From: Flavobacteriales bacterium
GTDB lineage: Bacteria; Bacteroidota; Bacteroidia; Flavobacteriales_D; Sanyastnellaceae
Direction: 5' to 3'
Assembly: GCA_016780385.1 (NCBI GenBank)
Contig: JADHLY010000003.1
Location: 1 to 64,000 of the forward strand
DNA length: 64,000 nucleotides
This document shows positions 9,018 through 18,900 of this stretch, piece after piece. The stretch's first letter is position 1. Every line of letters starts with the position of its first letter. The notes beneath the pieces are model-generated. The model searched no databases and was not told where the DNA came from. It was given only the letters and a program-made list of their open reading frames with translations. A program made the position numbers and the translations under genes.

Positions 9018-11966
9018 TCAATCGCAGTTCTGCCCGAAACCGGACAAGACCAACAAAATATCCGTGACACCAATCAGGTCGTCCTGGTCCACATCCGCCG
9101 GACAATCTGACGACAACGCAAAAGTGCACGTGCCGTCATCCATCGTCGCGCTCGAAGTGAAGTTGTCGGCGTCGGGGTAAGTGCAGCCCGGTACATCGTC
9201 CACATCGCAAATGCCATTGCCGTTGGTGTCGCTCTGACAACTGCCGTTGCACACGCCCACTGCGTCGTACTGCCCCACACAGGGGTCGACGTCATCACAG
9301 ATGCCGTCCGCATCTAAGTCGGCCGTACATCCGCCGCCGCACACGCCCAAAACATCAAGTGCATTGCCATTACAATCGCAATCCCCTGCAGGAATCTCTG
9401 CGCAACCGCAGGCGTAGATGGCGCCAGGACCATTGCATACTCCGCAGGCATCCAACGCGCCCACACAAGGATCTACATTGTCACAAATGCCGTCGTCATC
9501 CACATCCGCAGGGCAACTGCCCGAGCACGGATCACAACTCTCCCAACACACGGCGGGCAGCGCCTCAGCGCCATCCACATCGATGACACGGTTCACAAAT
9601 TCTCCTGTGGTCAACGTGCACGGCTCTCCGCCGGCAAACGTCTCTTGATCCGACCAATCAAACGAAGTGAACTTGTACTCCTGAATCCCTGCAGGCCAGA
9701 ACATCGTAATCGTCCAGATGCCGTCGCCATCGCTGTCAGAAAGCGGGTCGGACACGGCATTCCAACCATTGAATGTTCCCGCGAGGTATACAGGACCATC
9801 CGGTGAAGAGGGTCCGTTCATGTCTACCGAAAGGGTCACAGGAAACAAGCAACTCCCGTCGTCCACGGTAGCCGTAAGGGCATAATTGACCGCATCTGGC
9901 GAAGTGCATCCCGACACGGGGCCACCACCGCCACCGGAACCATCCAATCCTGGCCGGGTTGCCAACCAGTACAGCGTGTTGGTTTTCGTGTTGCCGTCGT
10001 CATATCCGGTCAGCGTCTGCGCCTCACTCCAGGCGGCGTTGGGGTCAATCACCGCGTGGGCCATGTACAGAAAGCCCTTCCACCCTTCACTGATGCCCGC
10101 ACTCGCCGCCACGGGTTCCAAAATTGGATATTCCTCCTCGATCCACTCCGCCCGCAACAACTCCTCCGTGATGGGGGTGAAAGGCAACATCTGGATGCCG
10201 TGAATGAACTCGAGATTGGCCCCGAAGAACGTACTGTGGTCCACCTTGGTCCCCCACAGAATGCCCACCACTTTGTTGGAGGCAAAAGGCTCCTCGTAGA
10301 TGCCCTCTCCGGTGTTGATCTGCCAGTATTTCCAAGTGGAACGGAGCTCAGTAGCCAGCATCATCCGGCCGAGGTCCCTGATGCGGTCGTCGCCAATGGC
10401 CAAGCCGTAGAGGTACACCCCATACCAAGCGTTCACCGCTTCGGAAGAGCTCTCCTGGTTTCGGGAATCCCCGAATTCAAAGAGCCCGGCCGCCCAACTG
10501 TGGCCCACAAACCAATCCTTGTTGCGCATGTAGCCAAAGTGAGGGTCCGCCCCTGAAGGCTCTGCCACATCTCGGATCAATTGCATGACCTCATCGCCCC
10601 ATTGGTTGACCCAAGCCGGATTGTCCTTGGCCATGGCAGCAGCGGCATAAATCCAGTACCCATAATGGAAGTGGTGGTCGTTGTAGTAGCCCTGTCCAAA
10701 AGCCGCTCCCGCATTGTTGATGCCCGATGAGATGACCAAGCCGCCCCAAGTCTGGTCATACACCAGCGGGTCACCATTCTGTCCGGCCAAGCGTTGTTCG
10801 AGGGCACTGCCCAAGGTGTTGCGATACTGGGAGGCCAATGTGGGCTCGTTCAGTTCGTCCGCGATCAAAGCCAATCGGGCCAGGGCCGAAAACTGCTTGC
10901 CCCCGAAGTAGGGATCTCCCGCAGTGACCCCAAAGCCCACATCCTGCGCCAAAGCCGTCCGGACATCTTGCTCATAAGCCGGCGCAATCGGATTCGCTGC
11001 ATTCCAGCTAATGGGGGTCAGAGGCTCCTCCATGGTCCAAACATCTCCCGTCACACCGGTCATGTCTCCCTTCAATGTATTGCGGGTCAAAGAGGTGACC
11101 GTGCCCGAGGTCAAGACGTCCAGGTGGTGCGGCAAGGCCATCATCAACAACGGGCCACTCCCAGTGGTCTCCCAATCAAAGGTCAATTCACCCACGTCTC
11201 CTGTGGCTGTCGCTTGGACCGTGCCTCCCGTGGGAATGCGATCGGCATGGCTGTCCAAGATGGACTCGTTCGCCCCGTCCAGCACTGCCGCCCTGAGGGA
11301 TCCGGTGTAGGACCCAGAACCCACCAAAGCCCCGCCTTGCACCGAAAGTGTAAGCGGCGAAGAGGCGTACACCACCCAGGTGTCGCCGCTGTTGGTGGCA
11401 ATTTCAAAACGGTCACCCGTAAATGAACCCGACGCGGACCCCCCATTGATAGAGGTGATGGCGTGGATGGTGCCAATCCGCGGCGTCTTTGCAGTGTAGT
11501 GCACCGTCACATATGCCATTCCCCGGACGAGATCAGCCCGCATCGAGCCAGACCCAGTACCCCAGGACATGGTCACGTGCAAGGGGCCGAAGTCCGTCAC
11601 CTCCCTCGCGGGCAGACTGCCCACCACCCCGAAATTCAAGTCATCGGCAAATGAGGTGAAAATGTAATTCTGTTGCACCAACTTGTTGGGCATCCCGAAC
11701 CTCAACGCACTGTTATCACACTGAATGAGATAAGGCAAGGCATTGACCGTCAGGCCACCCCCACCAAGTACGAGGTTCTGCCACCAGGCATTGGTGGGCA
11801 ATGGTCCACTCGCATCGGCCCAAATCCCGGTGGGATTCAACCCATGAGACTGCGTGTTAAAAGAAGGCGGGTCCGTAGAAAGCGGAGCGCCCCCCAACAG
11901 CGGCGTTTGAGAATGACCCGCCACAGTAGCGACGAGAAGAGCAAGAATCGTAAGGGCAAAGCGCAT
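9018..11966 (-). CDS. secreted GH81 endo-beta-1,3-glucanase, multidomain
   Basis: The 982-residue protein has a signal peptide (about 1-19). Its GH81 catalytic domain (about 20-690) carries the family landmarks LPTNAWWQNL (near 56), DHHFHYGYW (near 428), RNKDWFVGHSWAAG and NQESSSEA (near 503), the last holding the catalytic Glu residues. GH81 enzymes cut internal beta-1,3 bonds of laminarin or fungal glucan. A Cys-bounded spacer (CTSPDAVNYALTATVDDGSC) follows, then an E-set/CBM48-like carbohydrate-binding module (about 709-800, VYLAGTFNGWN). Next come calcium-type 'DxDxDGxCD' repeats and a closing segment CPADVDQDDLIGVTDILLV that looks like one dockerin or EF-hand repeat. No classical T9SS tail of the 'NPxxG...KxxK' type is visible, so the route to the surface is unclear. 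The gene stands alone, which suggests laminarin use without a full PUL nearby. Confidence 0.85.
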   Translation of the reverse strand: MRFALTILALLVATVAGHSQTPLLGGAPLSTDPPSFNTQSHGLNPTGIWADASGPLPTNAWWQNLVLGGGGLTVNALPYLIQCDNSALRFGMPNKLVQQNYIFTSFADDLNFGVVGSLPAREVTDFGPLHVTMSWGTGSGSMRADLVRGMAYVTVHYTAKTPRIGTIHAITSINGGSASGSFTGDRFEIATNSGDTWVVYASSPLTLSVQGGALVGSGSYTGSLRAAVLDGANESILDSHADRIPTGGTVQATATGDVGELTFDWETTGSGPLLMMALPHHLDVLTSGTVTSLTRNTLKGDMTGVTGDVWTMEEPLTPISWNAANPIAPAYEQDVRTALAQDVGFGVTAGDPYFGGKQFSALARLALIADELNEPTLASQYRNTLGSALEQRLAGQNGDPLVYDQTWGGLVISSGINNAGAAFGQGYYNDHHFHYGYWIYAAAAMAKDNPAWVNQWGDEVMQLIRDVAEPSGADPHFGYMRNKDWFVGHSWAAGLFEFGDSRNQESSSEAVNAWYGVYLYGLAIGDDRIRDLGRMMLATELRSTWKYWQINTGEGIYEEPFASNKVVGILWGTKVDHSTFFGANLEFIHGIQMLPFTPITEELLRAEWIEEEYPILEPVAASAGISEGWKGFLYMAHAVIDPNAAWSEAQTLTGYDDGNTKTNTLYWLATRPGLDGSGGGGGPVSGCTSPDAVNYALTATVDDGSCLFPVTLSVDMNGPSSPDGPVYLAGTFNGWNAVSDPLSDSDGDGIWTITMFWPAGIQEYKFTSFDWSDQETFAGGEPCTLTTGEFVNRVIDVDGAEALPAVCWESCDPCSGSCPADVDDDGICDNVDPCVGALDACGVCNGPGAIYACGCAEIPAGDCDCNGNALDVLGVCGGGCTADLDADGICDDVDPCVGQYDAVGVCNGSCQSDTNGNGICDVDDVPGCTYPDADNFTSSATMDDGTCTFALSSDCPADVDQDDLIGVTDILLVLSGFGQNCD

Positions 11967-12025
11967 GGTCTTTACAAGGTACGCCGGCCCTTTGCCGCCT
12001 CACAACTAAAGAAACATGAGATTTG

Positions 12026-13228
12026 TCAGTGGGACAATATGGCCGCGATACCTGGCAAGGTCTTGCCTTCCAACCCCTCCAACATGGCCCCACCTCCTGT
12101 AGAGACGTAACTGACTTGATCAGCCAAGCCGGCCTTGTTGACCGCGGCTACGGAATCACCACCCCCCACAAGGGTGTAGGCGCCAGAAGATGTCGCCTGA
12201 ACGATGGCATCGGCGATGTGATTGGTCCCCTTCGCAAAGCGATCAAATTCAAACACGCCCATCGGACCGTTCCACAGTATGGTTCTGCATCCTGCAAGCG
12301 CTTCGGCGAAAGCCGCACGGCTGTTCGGCCCGATGTCCATGCCTTCCCAGCCGTCTGGAATGGCATCAGTGGGGTGGGTCTCTTGGTTGGCATCAGGTGA
12401 AAAACCATCGCCACAAAGGGTGTCTGTTGGGAGGAAGACCTCAATCCCTTTGGACTTGGCCGCTTCCAGCAAAGCCAACGCCTCGCCATGCATGTCAGGC
12501 TCCACCAAGGAACCGCCCACTTGACCACCCTGCGCTTGCACAAAAGTGTAGGCCATGCCCCCGCCAATCACGAGTTTGTCGACCCTGTCGAGGAGGTTTT
12601 TGAGGACGGCCAGTTTGGAGCTCACTTTGGCGCCGCCGATCACGGCTGCAACGGGTTGCTCTGCACTGCCCAGGACCTGCTCCAACGCCTTGACCTCGCC
12701 CTCCATCAAAAAGCCAAACGCCCTGTCCTCAGGAAAGAACTTGGCAATGACCGCTGTGGAAGCATGGGCCCGATGGGCCGTGCCAAAAGCATCGTTGATG
12801 TAGAAGTCTCCGTTCTCGGCAAGCTGGCCCGCAAAAAACTCGTCTCCCGCCTTCTCCTCAGCGTGAAAGCGCAGGTTCTCCAGCACGGCCACTTCACCCG
12901 GTGCCAGGTCCTGCGTCACCTCCAATGCGTCATCGCCAACGCAATCAGCAGCAAACTTGACGGGACGGCCGAGGTGGCCCTCCAAGGTTGGAATGATGTG
13001 GCCCAACGACAGCGCAGCATCCGTCCCTTTTGGGCGGCCGAGATGGCTCATGAGCACGACGCTACCCCCTGTTTCCAGCACATGCTGAATCGTGGGCAAG
13101 GCCGCGCGGATCCGAGTGTCATCGGTCACGTTGCGGCTGCCGTCTTCAGCAGGGTCGGTCATGGGGACGTTGAAGTCCACGCGAATCAAGGCGCGAACGC
13201 CATCGAAGGAAAGGTCTTGGAAAGCCAT
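12026..13228 (-). CDS. pgk: phosphoglycerate kinase
   Basis: The 400-residue protein converts 1,3-bisphosphoglycerate and ADP to 3-phosphoglycerate and ATP in glycolysis. N-terminal substrate-binding segments are RALIRVDFNVPMTD, LMSHLGRPKG and VLENLRFHAEEKAGD. The C-terminal nucleotide domain contains AVIGGAKVSSKLAVL, IGGGMAYTF, WNGPMGVFE and the final GGGDSVAAV. Length is normal. The start at 13228 (MAFQDLSFDG) matches the family; a 17-codon upstream extension in frame lies in the glyS-pgk gap. It follows glyS by 29 bases on the same strand and is probably cotranscribed. Confidence 0.96.
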   Translation of the reverse strand: MAFQDLSFDGVRALIRVDFNVPMTDPAEDGSRNVTDDTRIRAALPTIQHVLETGGSVVLMSHLGRPKGTDAALSLGHIIPTLEGHLGRPVKFAADCVGDDALEVTQDLAPGEVAVLENLRFHAEEKAGDEFFAGQLAENGDFYINDAFGTAHRAHASTAVIAKFFPEDRAFGFLMEGEVKALEQVLGSAEQPVAAVIGGAKVSSKLAVLKNLLDRVDKLVIGGGMAYTFVQAQGGQVGGSLVEPDMHGEALALLEAAKSKGIEVFLPTDTLCGDGFSPDANQETHPTDAIPDGWEGMDIGPNSRAAFAEALAGCRTILWNGPMGVFEFDRFAKGTNHIADAIVQATSSGAYTLVGGGDSVAAVNKAGLADQVSYVSTGGGAMLEGLEGKTLPGIAAILSH

Positions 13229-13257
13229 GTTGTGGCGGGGTTGCGAATCGAATGGGG

Positions 13258-14793
13258 TCAGGCAAAAAGGGTGGACCATCCCACGCGCTCCGCCACTCGG
13301 GCAGGGAGCTCGGCGATGGGGACGCGCACTTGTTTCATGGTATCGCGGTCGCGCAGGGTGACCGCATTGTCCTCCAAGGTGTCGTGGTCAATGGTAACGC
13401 ACAAGGGGGTTCCAATGGCGTCCTGCCGGCGGTACCGGCGGCCGATGGCGTCCTTCTCGTCGTACTGAATGTTGTGGTCCAATTTCAAAAGGTTGACCAC
13501 TTCACGCGCCTTTTCGGGCAGGCCATCCTTTTTGAGCAAGGGCAGCACAGCCAACTTGACCGGCGCCAAGGCTGCTGGAATCCGCATCACCACGCGCTCA
13601 GAACCATCTTCCAAGGTCTCTGTGCGCAGGGCGTTGGACAGCACCGCGAGGAACATGCGGTCCAAGCCGATGGAAGTCTCCACCACGTATGGCACATAGC
13701 TCTCTTCCTTTTCGGGGTCGTAAAACCGCAGCTTCCGACCGCTGTGCTCCTCGTGGGCGTTCAGGTCGAAGTCCGTCCGGCTGTGGATGCCCTCGAGCTC
13801 CTTGAAGCCCATGGGGAAATCGAACTCGATGTCACAAGCCGCGTCTGCATAGTGCGCCAGCTTGATATGGTCGTGAAAACGGTAGGCATCGTCGCCCAAG
13901 CCGAGGGCCTTGTGCCACTTGATGCGGGCCTCTTTCCAGTATTCGTACCACTTGGCCTGCGTTCCCGGCGCCACGAAGAACTGCATCTCCATCTGCTCGA
14001 ATTCGCGCATCCGGAAGATGAATTGACGGGCGATGATCTCATTGCGGAACGCCTTGCCAATTTGCGCAATGCCGAAAGGCAGCTTCATCCGACCGGATTT
14101 CTGGACGTTGAGGAAGTTGACGAAAATCCCCTGTGCCGTCTCCGGACGGAGGTAAATCACACCCGCGTCACCACTGACCGCACCGAGCTCGGTCTTGAAC
14201 ATCAGGTTGAATTGGCGCACATCCGTCCAGTTGGCCGACCCCGTCTCCGGATCCTTGATGCCCAGGTCGACGATGAGCTGTTTGACGGCCTCCAGGTCAT
14301 CGGCATCCATGGCGGCCTTGAAGCGGGCATTGATGTCGTCGATTTCTGCCTGTCGGCGCACGCAATTGCCATTGGTCGCGAGGAACTGCTCCTTGTCGAA
14401 ATCGTCACCAAACCGCTTCTGCGCCTTGGCCACATCCTTGGCCATCTTGGCCTCGATCTTGCCAATGTGGTCTTCGATCAAGACGTCTGCCCGGTAACGC
14501 TTCTTGCTGTCTTTGTTGTCGATCAGCGGGTCGTTGAACGCATCCACGTGGCCCGACGCCTTCCACGTCGTGGGGTGCATGAAAATGCTGGCGTCCAATC
14601 CGACGATGTTTTCGTGCATGCGCACCATCGCCGTCCACCAATACGCCTTGATGTTGTTCTTGAGCTCGACCCCCAATTGACCATAGTCGTAGGCGGCGCT
14701 CAGGCCATCGTAAATGTCGCTGGAGGGAAATACGAATCCGTATTCCTTGGCGTGTCCAATCACGCGCTTGAGATGGTCTTCCTGCTGTGCCAT
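13258..14793 (-). CDS. glyS: glycyl-tRNA synthetase, single-chain class II type
   Basis: The 511-residue enzyme is the homodimeric, eukaryote-like GlyRS rather than the alpha2-beta2 form. Class II motif 2 is seen in GKAFRNEIIARQFIFRMREF and motif 3 in GLDRMFLAVLSNAL; the N-terminus has GFVFPSSDIYDGLSAAYDYG. The anticodon-binding domain is C-terminal (ALAPVKLAVLPLL). It charges tRNA-Gly in the cytoplasm. The ATG at 14793 (MAQQEDHL) was chosen because the 81 upstream in-frame codons read through the gpsA promoter region and have no homology. A -7 box TATTTTTG lies at 14848-14841 on the minus strand, giving a leader of about 40 bases. pgk follows. Confidence 0.95.
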   Translation of the reverse strand: MAQQEDHLKRVIGHAKEYGFVFPSSDIYDGLSAAYDYGQLGVELKNNIKAYWWTAMVRMHENIVGLDASIFMHPTTWKASGHVDAFNDPLIDNKDSKKRYRADVLIEDHIGKIEAKMAKDVAKAQKRFGDDFDKEQFLATNGNCVRRQAEIDDINARFKAAMDADDLEAVKQLIVDLGIKDPETGSANWTDVRQFNLMFKTELGAVSGDAGVIYLRPETAQGIFVNFLNVQKSGRMKLPFGIAQIGKAFRNEIIARQFIFRMREFEQMEMQFFVAPGTQAKWYEYWKEARIKWHKALGLGDDAYRFHDHIKLAHYADAACDIEFDFPMGFKELEGIHSRTDFDLNAHEEHSGRKLRFYDPEKEESYVPYVVETSIGLDRMFLAVLSNALRTETLEDGSERVVMRIPAALAPVKLAVLPLLKKDGLPEKAREVVNLLKLDHNIQYDEKDAIGRRYRRQDAIGTPLCVTIDHDTLEDNAVTLRDRDTMKQVRVPIAELPARVAERVGWSTLFA

Positions 14794-14840
14794 GGTCTGG
14801 GGGAATGGATATTGGGATGACCATTGCATCCCGTGCGCCG

Positions 14841-14848
14841 CAAAAATA
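14841..14848 (-). promoter_or_regulatory. -7 promoter box (TATTTTTG), glyS
   Basis: On the minus strand TATTTTTG fits TAnnTTTG exactly and lies 47 bases upstream of the glyS ATG. It sits back to back with the gpsA box at 14870-14877, so the 88-base interval is a divergent promoter region. Confidence 0.5.
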
Positions 14849-14869
14849 AGCCTTCCCTGCGCTCCGACA

Positions 14870-14877
14870 TACCTTCG
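14870..14877 (+). promoter_or_regulatory. -7 promoter box (TACCTTCG) abutting gpsA start
   Basis: TACCTTCG ends 4 bases before the gpsA ATG at 14882. With a start site a few bases downstream of the box, the mRNA would begin at or next to the A of ATG. The same geometry is found at thiL, cysH and the DUF5522 gene. Confidence 0.6.
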
Positions 14878-14881
14878 GTGC

Positions 14882-15901
14882 ATGGCAGAACAAGCCACAT
14901 CCATCCAGCGCATCGGCGTCATCGGAAGTGGAAGCTGGGGCACCGCCCTCGCCTTCATCGCCTCATGGCATGAAACGGCAGACACGCCCCCTGTGCAATG
15001 GTGGGTCCGCCGAGAGGACACCCGGCGACACCTCATTCAAACCGGCCACAACCCCCACTACATCAAAGGGCTGTCCCTCAACATGGACCGCCTCAAACCC
15101 TCCACGGACCTTCAGGCCGTCATCGACGCCAGCGATGTGCTCATCCTCGCCGTCCCCAGCGCCCACCTGGACACCGTCTTACACAGCGGTTTACACGGGC
15201 TTCAAGACAAGGTGTTTCTCAGTGCCGTCAAGGGCCTTGTCACCTCAGAACACCACGTCCCAGCGCGCTATCTGCACAAAATCCTGGGCGTACCCTACGA
15301 TCAAATTGGCCTGATTTCTGGCCCCAGTCATGCCGAAGAAGTGGCCCGCACGCAGCACACCTACCTGACCCTGGCGACATTGCATGAAGAAATGGCGAGG
15401 GCCCTGGCCCAACAGTTGTCCAACCAGTGGCTGCACATTCAGTGCACCAACGATGTCTTCGGCATCGAATTGGCGGCCGCGATGAAAAACATCTATGCCG
15501 TGGCAGCCGGGGTCGCGCACGGCCTGGGCTTGGGCGACAATTTCATTTCAGTATTGGTCAGCAACGCCCTCTCCGAGACCAACCGATTTTTGGACGCCGT
15601 CAACGACACGCCGCGTGACGTCAGCAGTTCTCCCTACCTCGGCGACCTCCTCGTCACCGCGTATTCACCCCACAGTCGAAACCGCACCCTCGGCAACATG
15701 GTGGGCAAAGGCTACAGCATCAAGGGCGCTTTGATGGAAATGCGAATGGTCGCGGAAGGGGTTCGATCCTCCCTCGGAATACATACCATCAATCAAAAAT
15801 TCGGCGTCTCCATGCCCATTGCCGATGCTGTCTACCGCATCCTGCATGAAGAAGTGTCTCCGGCCATTGAGATGCAGATCTTAACCCAACGCATCCATTG
15901 A
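14882..15901 (+). CDS. gpsA: NAD(P)-dependent glycerol-3-phosphate dehydrogenase
   Basis: The 339-residue enzyme reduces dihydroxyacetone phosphate to sn-glycerol 3-phosphate, the backbone of phospholipids. The Rossmann motif is IGVIGSGSWGTALA (about 10-23). The conserved active-site region includes AVKGL, SGPSHAEEV and the catalytic Lys in IELAAAMKNIYAVAAGVAHG, then NALSETNRF and the C-terminal MVAEGVRS. Length is normal. The ATG at 14882 gives the usual N-terminus and is fixed by the -7 box four bases upstream; the longer frame from 14714 overlaps glyS on the other strand. Confidence 0.95.
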   Translation: MAEQATSIQRIGVIGSGSWGTALAFIASWHETADTPPVQWWVRREDTRRHLIQTGHNPHYIKGLSLNMDRLKPSTDLQAVIDASDVLILAVPSAHLDTVLHSGLHGLQDKVFLSAVKGLVTSEHHVPARYLHKILGVPYDQIGLISGPSHAEEVARTQHTYLTLATLHEEMARALAQQLSNQWLHIQCTNDVFGIELAAAMKNIYAVAAGVAHGLGLGDNFISVLVSNALSETNRFLDAVNDTPRDVSSSPYLGDLLVTAYSPHSRNRTLGNMVGKGYSIKGALMEMRMVAEGVRSSLGIHTINQKFGVSMPIADAVYRILHEEVSPAIEMQILTQRIH

Positions 15902-15938
15902 CCCCCGCAACGATTTCGTTTCCGAACTTGTTGAGGTT

Positions 15939-18900
15939 ATGATGCGGTCCCTCCCCATCTTATTTCTGCTGATCACCACGTCCTTGCATGGACAGGTCCG
16001 ATTTGTGCCCAATGAGGGCCAATGGCCGGACCATGTGCTGCACCGCACCGAAGTGACCGGAGGGGGCGTCCAGCTCGACCGGGGTGGGTGGACATGCTGG
16101 CAATGGGCGCCAGAAACTGAGGCTGCCGAAGACCACCACATTGGGGCCCGTCGTGGCATTCACTGGAGCGCAGCCTGGACCGACGCCAATCCGCAGGCCG
16201 ACCTGAACTGGGTTCGGAGCGGCCTCTCTTCCGACCGTCAGCACTTCTACCTCTCCGACGACCCGGCCCACTGGGCGGAACATGTGCAGGCCGCCACCAT
16301 GCTCAATACCGATAACGTCTGGCCGGGCATCCGGTTGAGGTGGCGCGGCACCCGCCAAGGACGGGCCGCCTTCGAATTTACCGTCGATCCGGGCGCCGAC
16401 CCCGACGACATCGGTTGGCAATACCGGGGCGTCGTGCCTTCCGTTGGCCCTGCCGGCGAACTCCAGTTGCACCACGCCCTGCACGACGCCGCCGCCGGGT
16501 TCTCGGCCAAATTGGCCACCCCATTTGCCTTCCAATGGAACGAAAATGGCACCCTCGACGAGGTTCCCTGCGCCTACCGCATTGCAGGTGAGGAGGTGCA
16601 CTTCGACCTAGGGGACTACGACGAGGCGCGTCCGCTGGTGATCGACCCCGAAATCACGTTTAGCACCTATGCCGGGAGCACGGGGGACAACTTCGGCACG
16701 ACCGCGAGCAACGGCCCGGGCGGCGCCCTGATTGGCGGCACGGTCGCCTTCGCCCCCGGCTATCCCACCACGGCAGACGCCATCCAAACCGACATGGAAG
16801 TCTTTGCCGACGGCATCAGCCACACCGCGGTCACCGTCTTCAATGCAGACGGCACGGGACTCCTCTACAGCACCTACATCGGCGGCAGCCGGGCCGACAT
16901 CCCGCACAGCCTGGCCTACAACGATACCTGGGGACAGGTCGCCCTGCTTGGCACCACCGGGTCGGACGACTTCCCCACCACGGCGGGCAGCTTCCAACCG
17001 AACTTCAACGCCGGTGGCGCCGTGGCCATCACCATCTACGGCAATGACGTACAGCCCGACGGGCTCGATTGTTATCTCCTGACCCTCGACGGCACCGACT
17101 ACACCCTCAACGCCTCCACCTTCTTTGGGGGAACCGGCGCGGACGGTCTCAATGAGAGCCTTGTCCTCAGGACCAACTTCGGCGACTTCTACCGCGGCCA
17201 GGTGGACATTGGACCCGAAGGCAGCATTTGGATCGCCACCACCACGACCTCCACGGACATTCCGCTGCCGGGCAGCCCTGCTCATGCCGGCGGTCAGGAC
17301 GCGCTAGTGGCCGGCTTCAGCGCCGACCTCTCGACACTCCTGAGCGGACGCACCTTCGGCGGGTTCTGGGACGATGCGGCCTACAGCATCGAGGTCTCAC
17401 CCGACAACAGTTTCGGGGACCTCGACAACCTCCAGGTGCTCGTCGGCGGCGGCACCAGGTCTGACGACCTGCCCCTGCCGCCGGGCTCCATCCAACCCGA
17501 CCGGGCCGGACTCACAGACGGCTGGCTTGTCCAGTTCAACGCCTCTCCAGGCGATCTGACCGCCCAGTTCGGCACCTACCACGGGCTCGAGGATTACGAC
17601 CAGGTGTACTTCGTGCAGCGCGACGGCAGTGGGCGCCCCTATGCCTACGGACAAGCCAAGACCGGCATGCCCGTCATCGGAGACGTCTACGCCAACCCGA
17701 GCAGCGGACAGTACATCACCTGCTTCCTGCCGGACATGAGCGACATCGAGTGGCAAACGGTCATCGGCACGGGGTCGGGCACCATCGACCTGAGTCCGAC
17801 CGCCTTCCTCGTGAGCGACTGCGAGCAGGTCTACATCAGCGGATGGGGTGGACAGACCAATGCCACCGGCGGCACGGGCGAGGTCGCCGGCAGCACCACC
17901 TTCGGCCTGCCCACCACCGACAACCCCTTCCAAGCCAGCACCGATGGCAGTGACTTCTACCTCGCCGTCCTGTCTCCCAATGCGGAGGACCTCGTCTATG
18001 CCACGTTCTTCGGCGGCCCCTTCGCTAACGAACACGTGGACGGCGGCTCCTCACGATTCGACCAAAACGGAACGGTATACCAAGCCGTCTGCGCGGGTTG
18101 CGGGGGAATGAACGACTTCCCCTCCACGCCGGGCGCCTGGAGCCCCGACAACCCCTCGCCCAACTGCAACATGGGCGTCTTCAAATTCGCACTCGGCAAA
18201 CTCAACGCGCAGATCGACATTGACGGCCCAGACCAATTCTGCCAAGGCGAGAGTGTCCAATTTGAAAACAGTACAGCCGGTCCCGCGGCCTTCACTTGGG
18301 ACTTTGGCGACGCCAACTTCAGCAACGAGATCGCCCCATTGCACCTCTACGGCCTGAACGGCGTGTTTGAAGTGGAAGTCATCGCCGAAGACACCACAGG
18401 TTGCCTAGAGCCGGACACGGCCTACGTCACCGTCACCATCGCCCCCAATGCCGACCCCGTGGTGGACCCGGTAGACCCCTTGTGCGACGGAGAAGAAGCC
18501 CAGCTTCAAGGCAGCGGAAACGGCGAGCTCAGCTGGTTTCCCCCCACTGGGCTCAGCGCCGACGACGTGGCCGACCCCGTGGCTTCTCCCAACGCAACCA
18601 CGACCTACACCCTGACCGACGAAACCCTCTGCGGGACCGCCTCCGCAGACGTGGTGGTCGAAGTGGTCAACATGGTCACCGATCCCAGTGGAGACACCCA
18701 GATTTGCCTCGGAGATGGTGCCCCATTGTCGGTGACGAGTCCGCAGCCCGAATCAGCCGGCTGGAGTTATGATTGGTCGCCTGGTGCAAGCCTGTCTGAC
18801 CCGGCTGCATCCGACCCCATCGCCACCCCGCTGACCACCACCACATACACCGTCACCATCACCACCCCGGAGGGCTGTGAACGCACGCACGACATGACCG

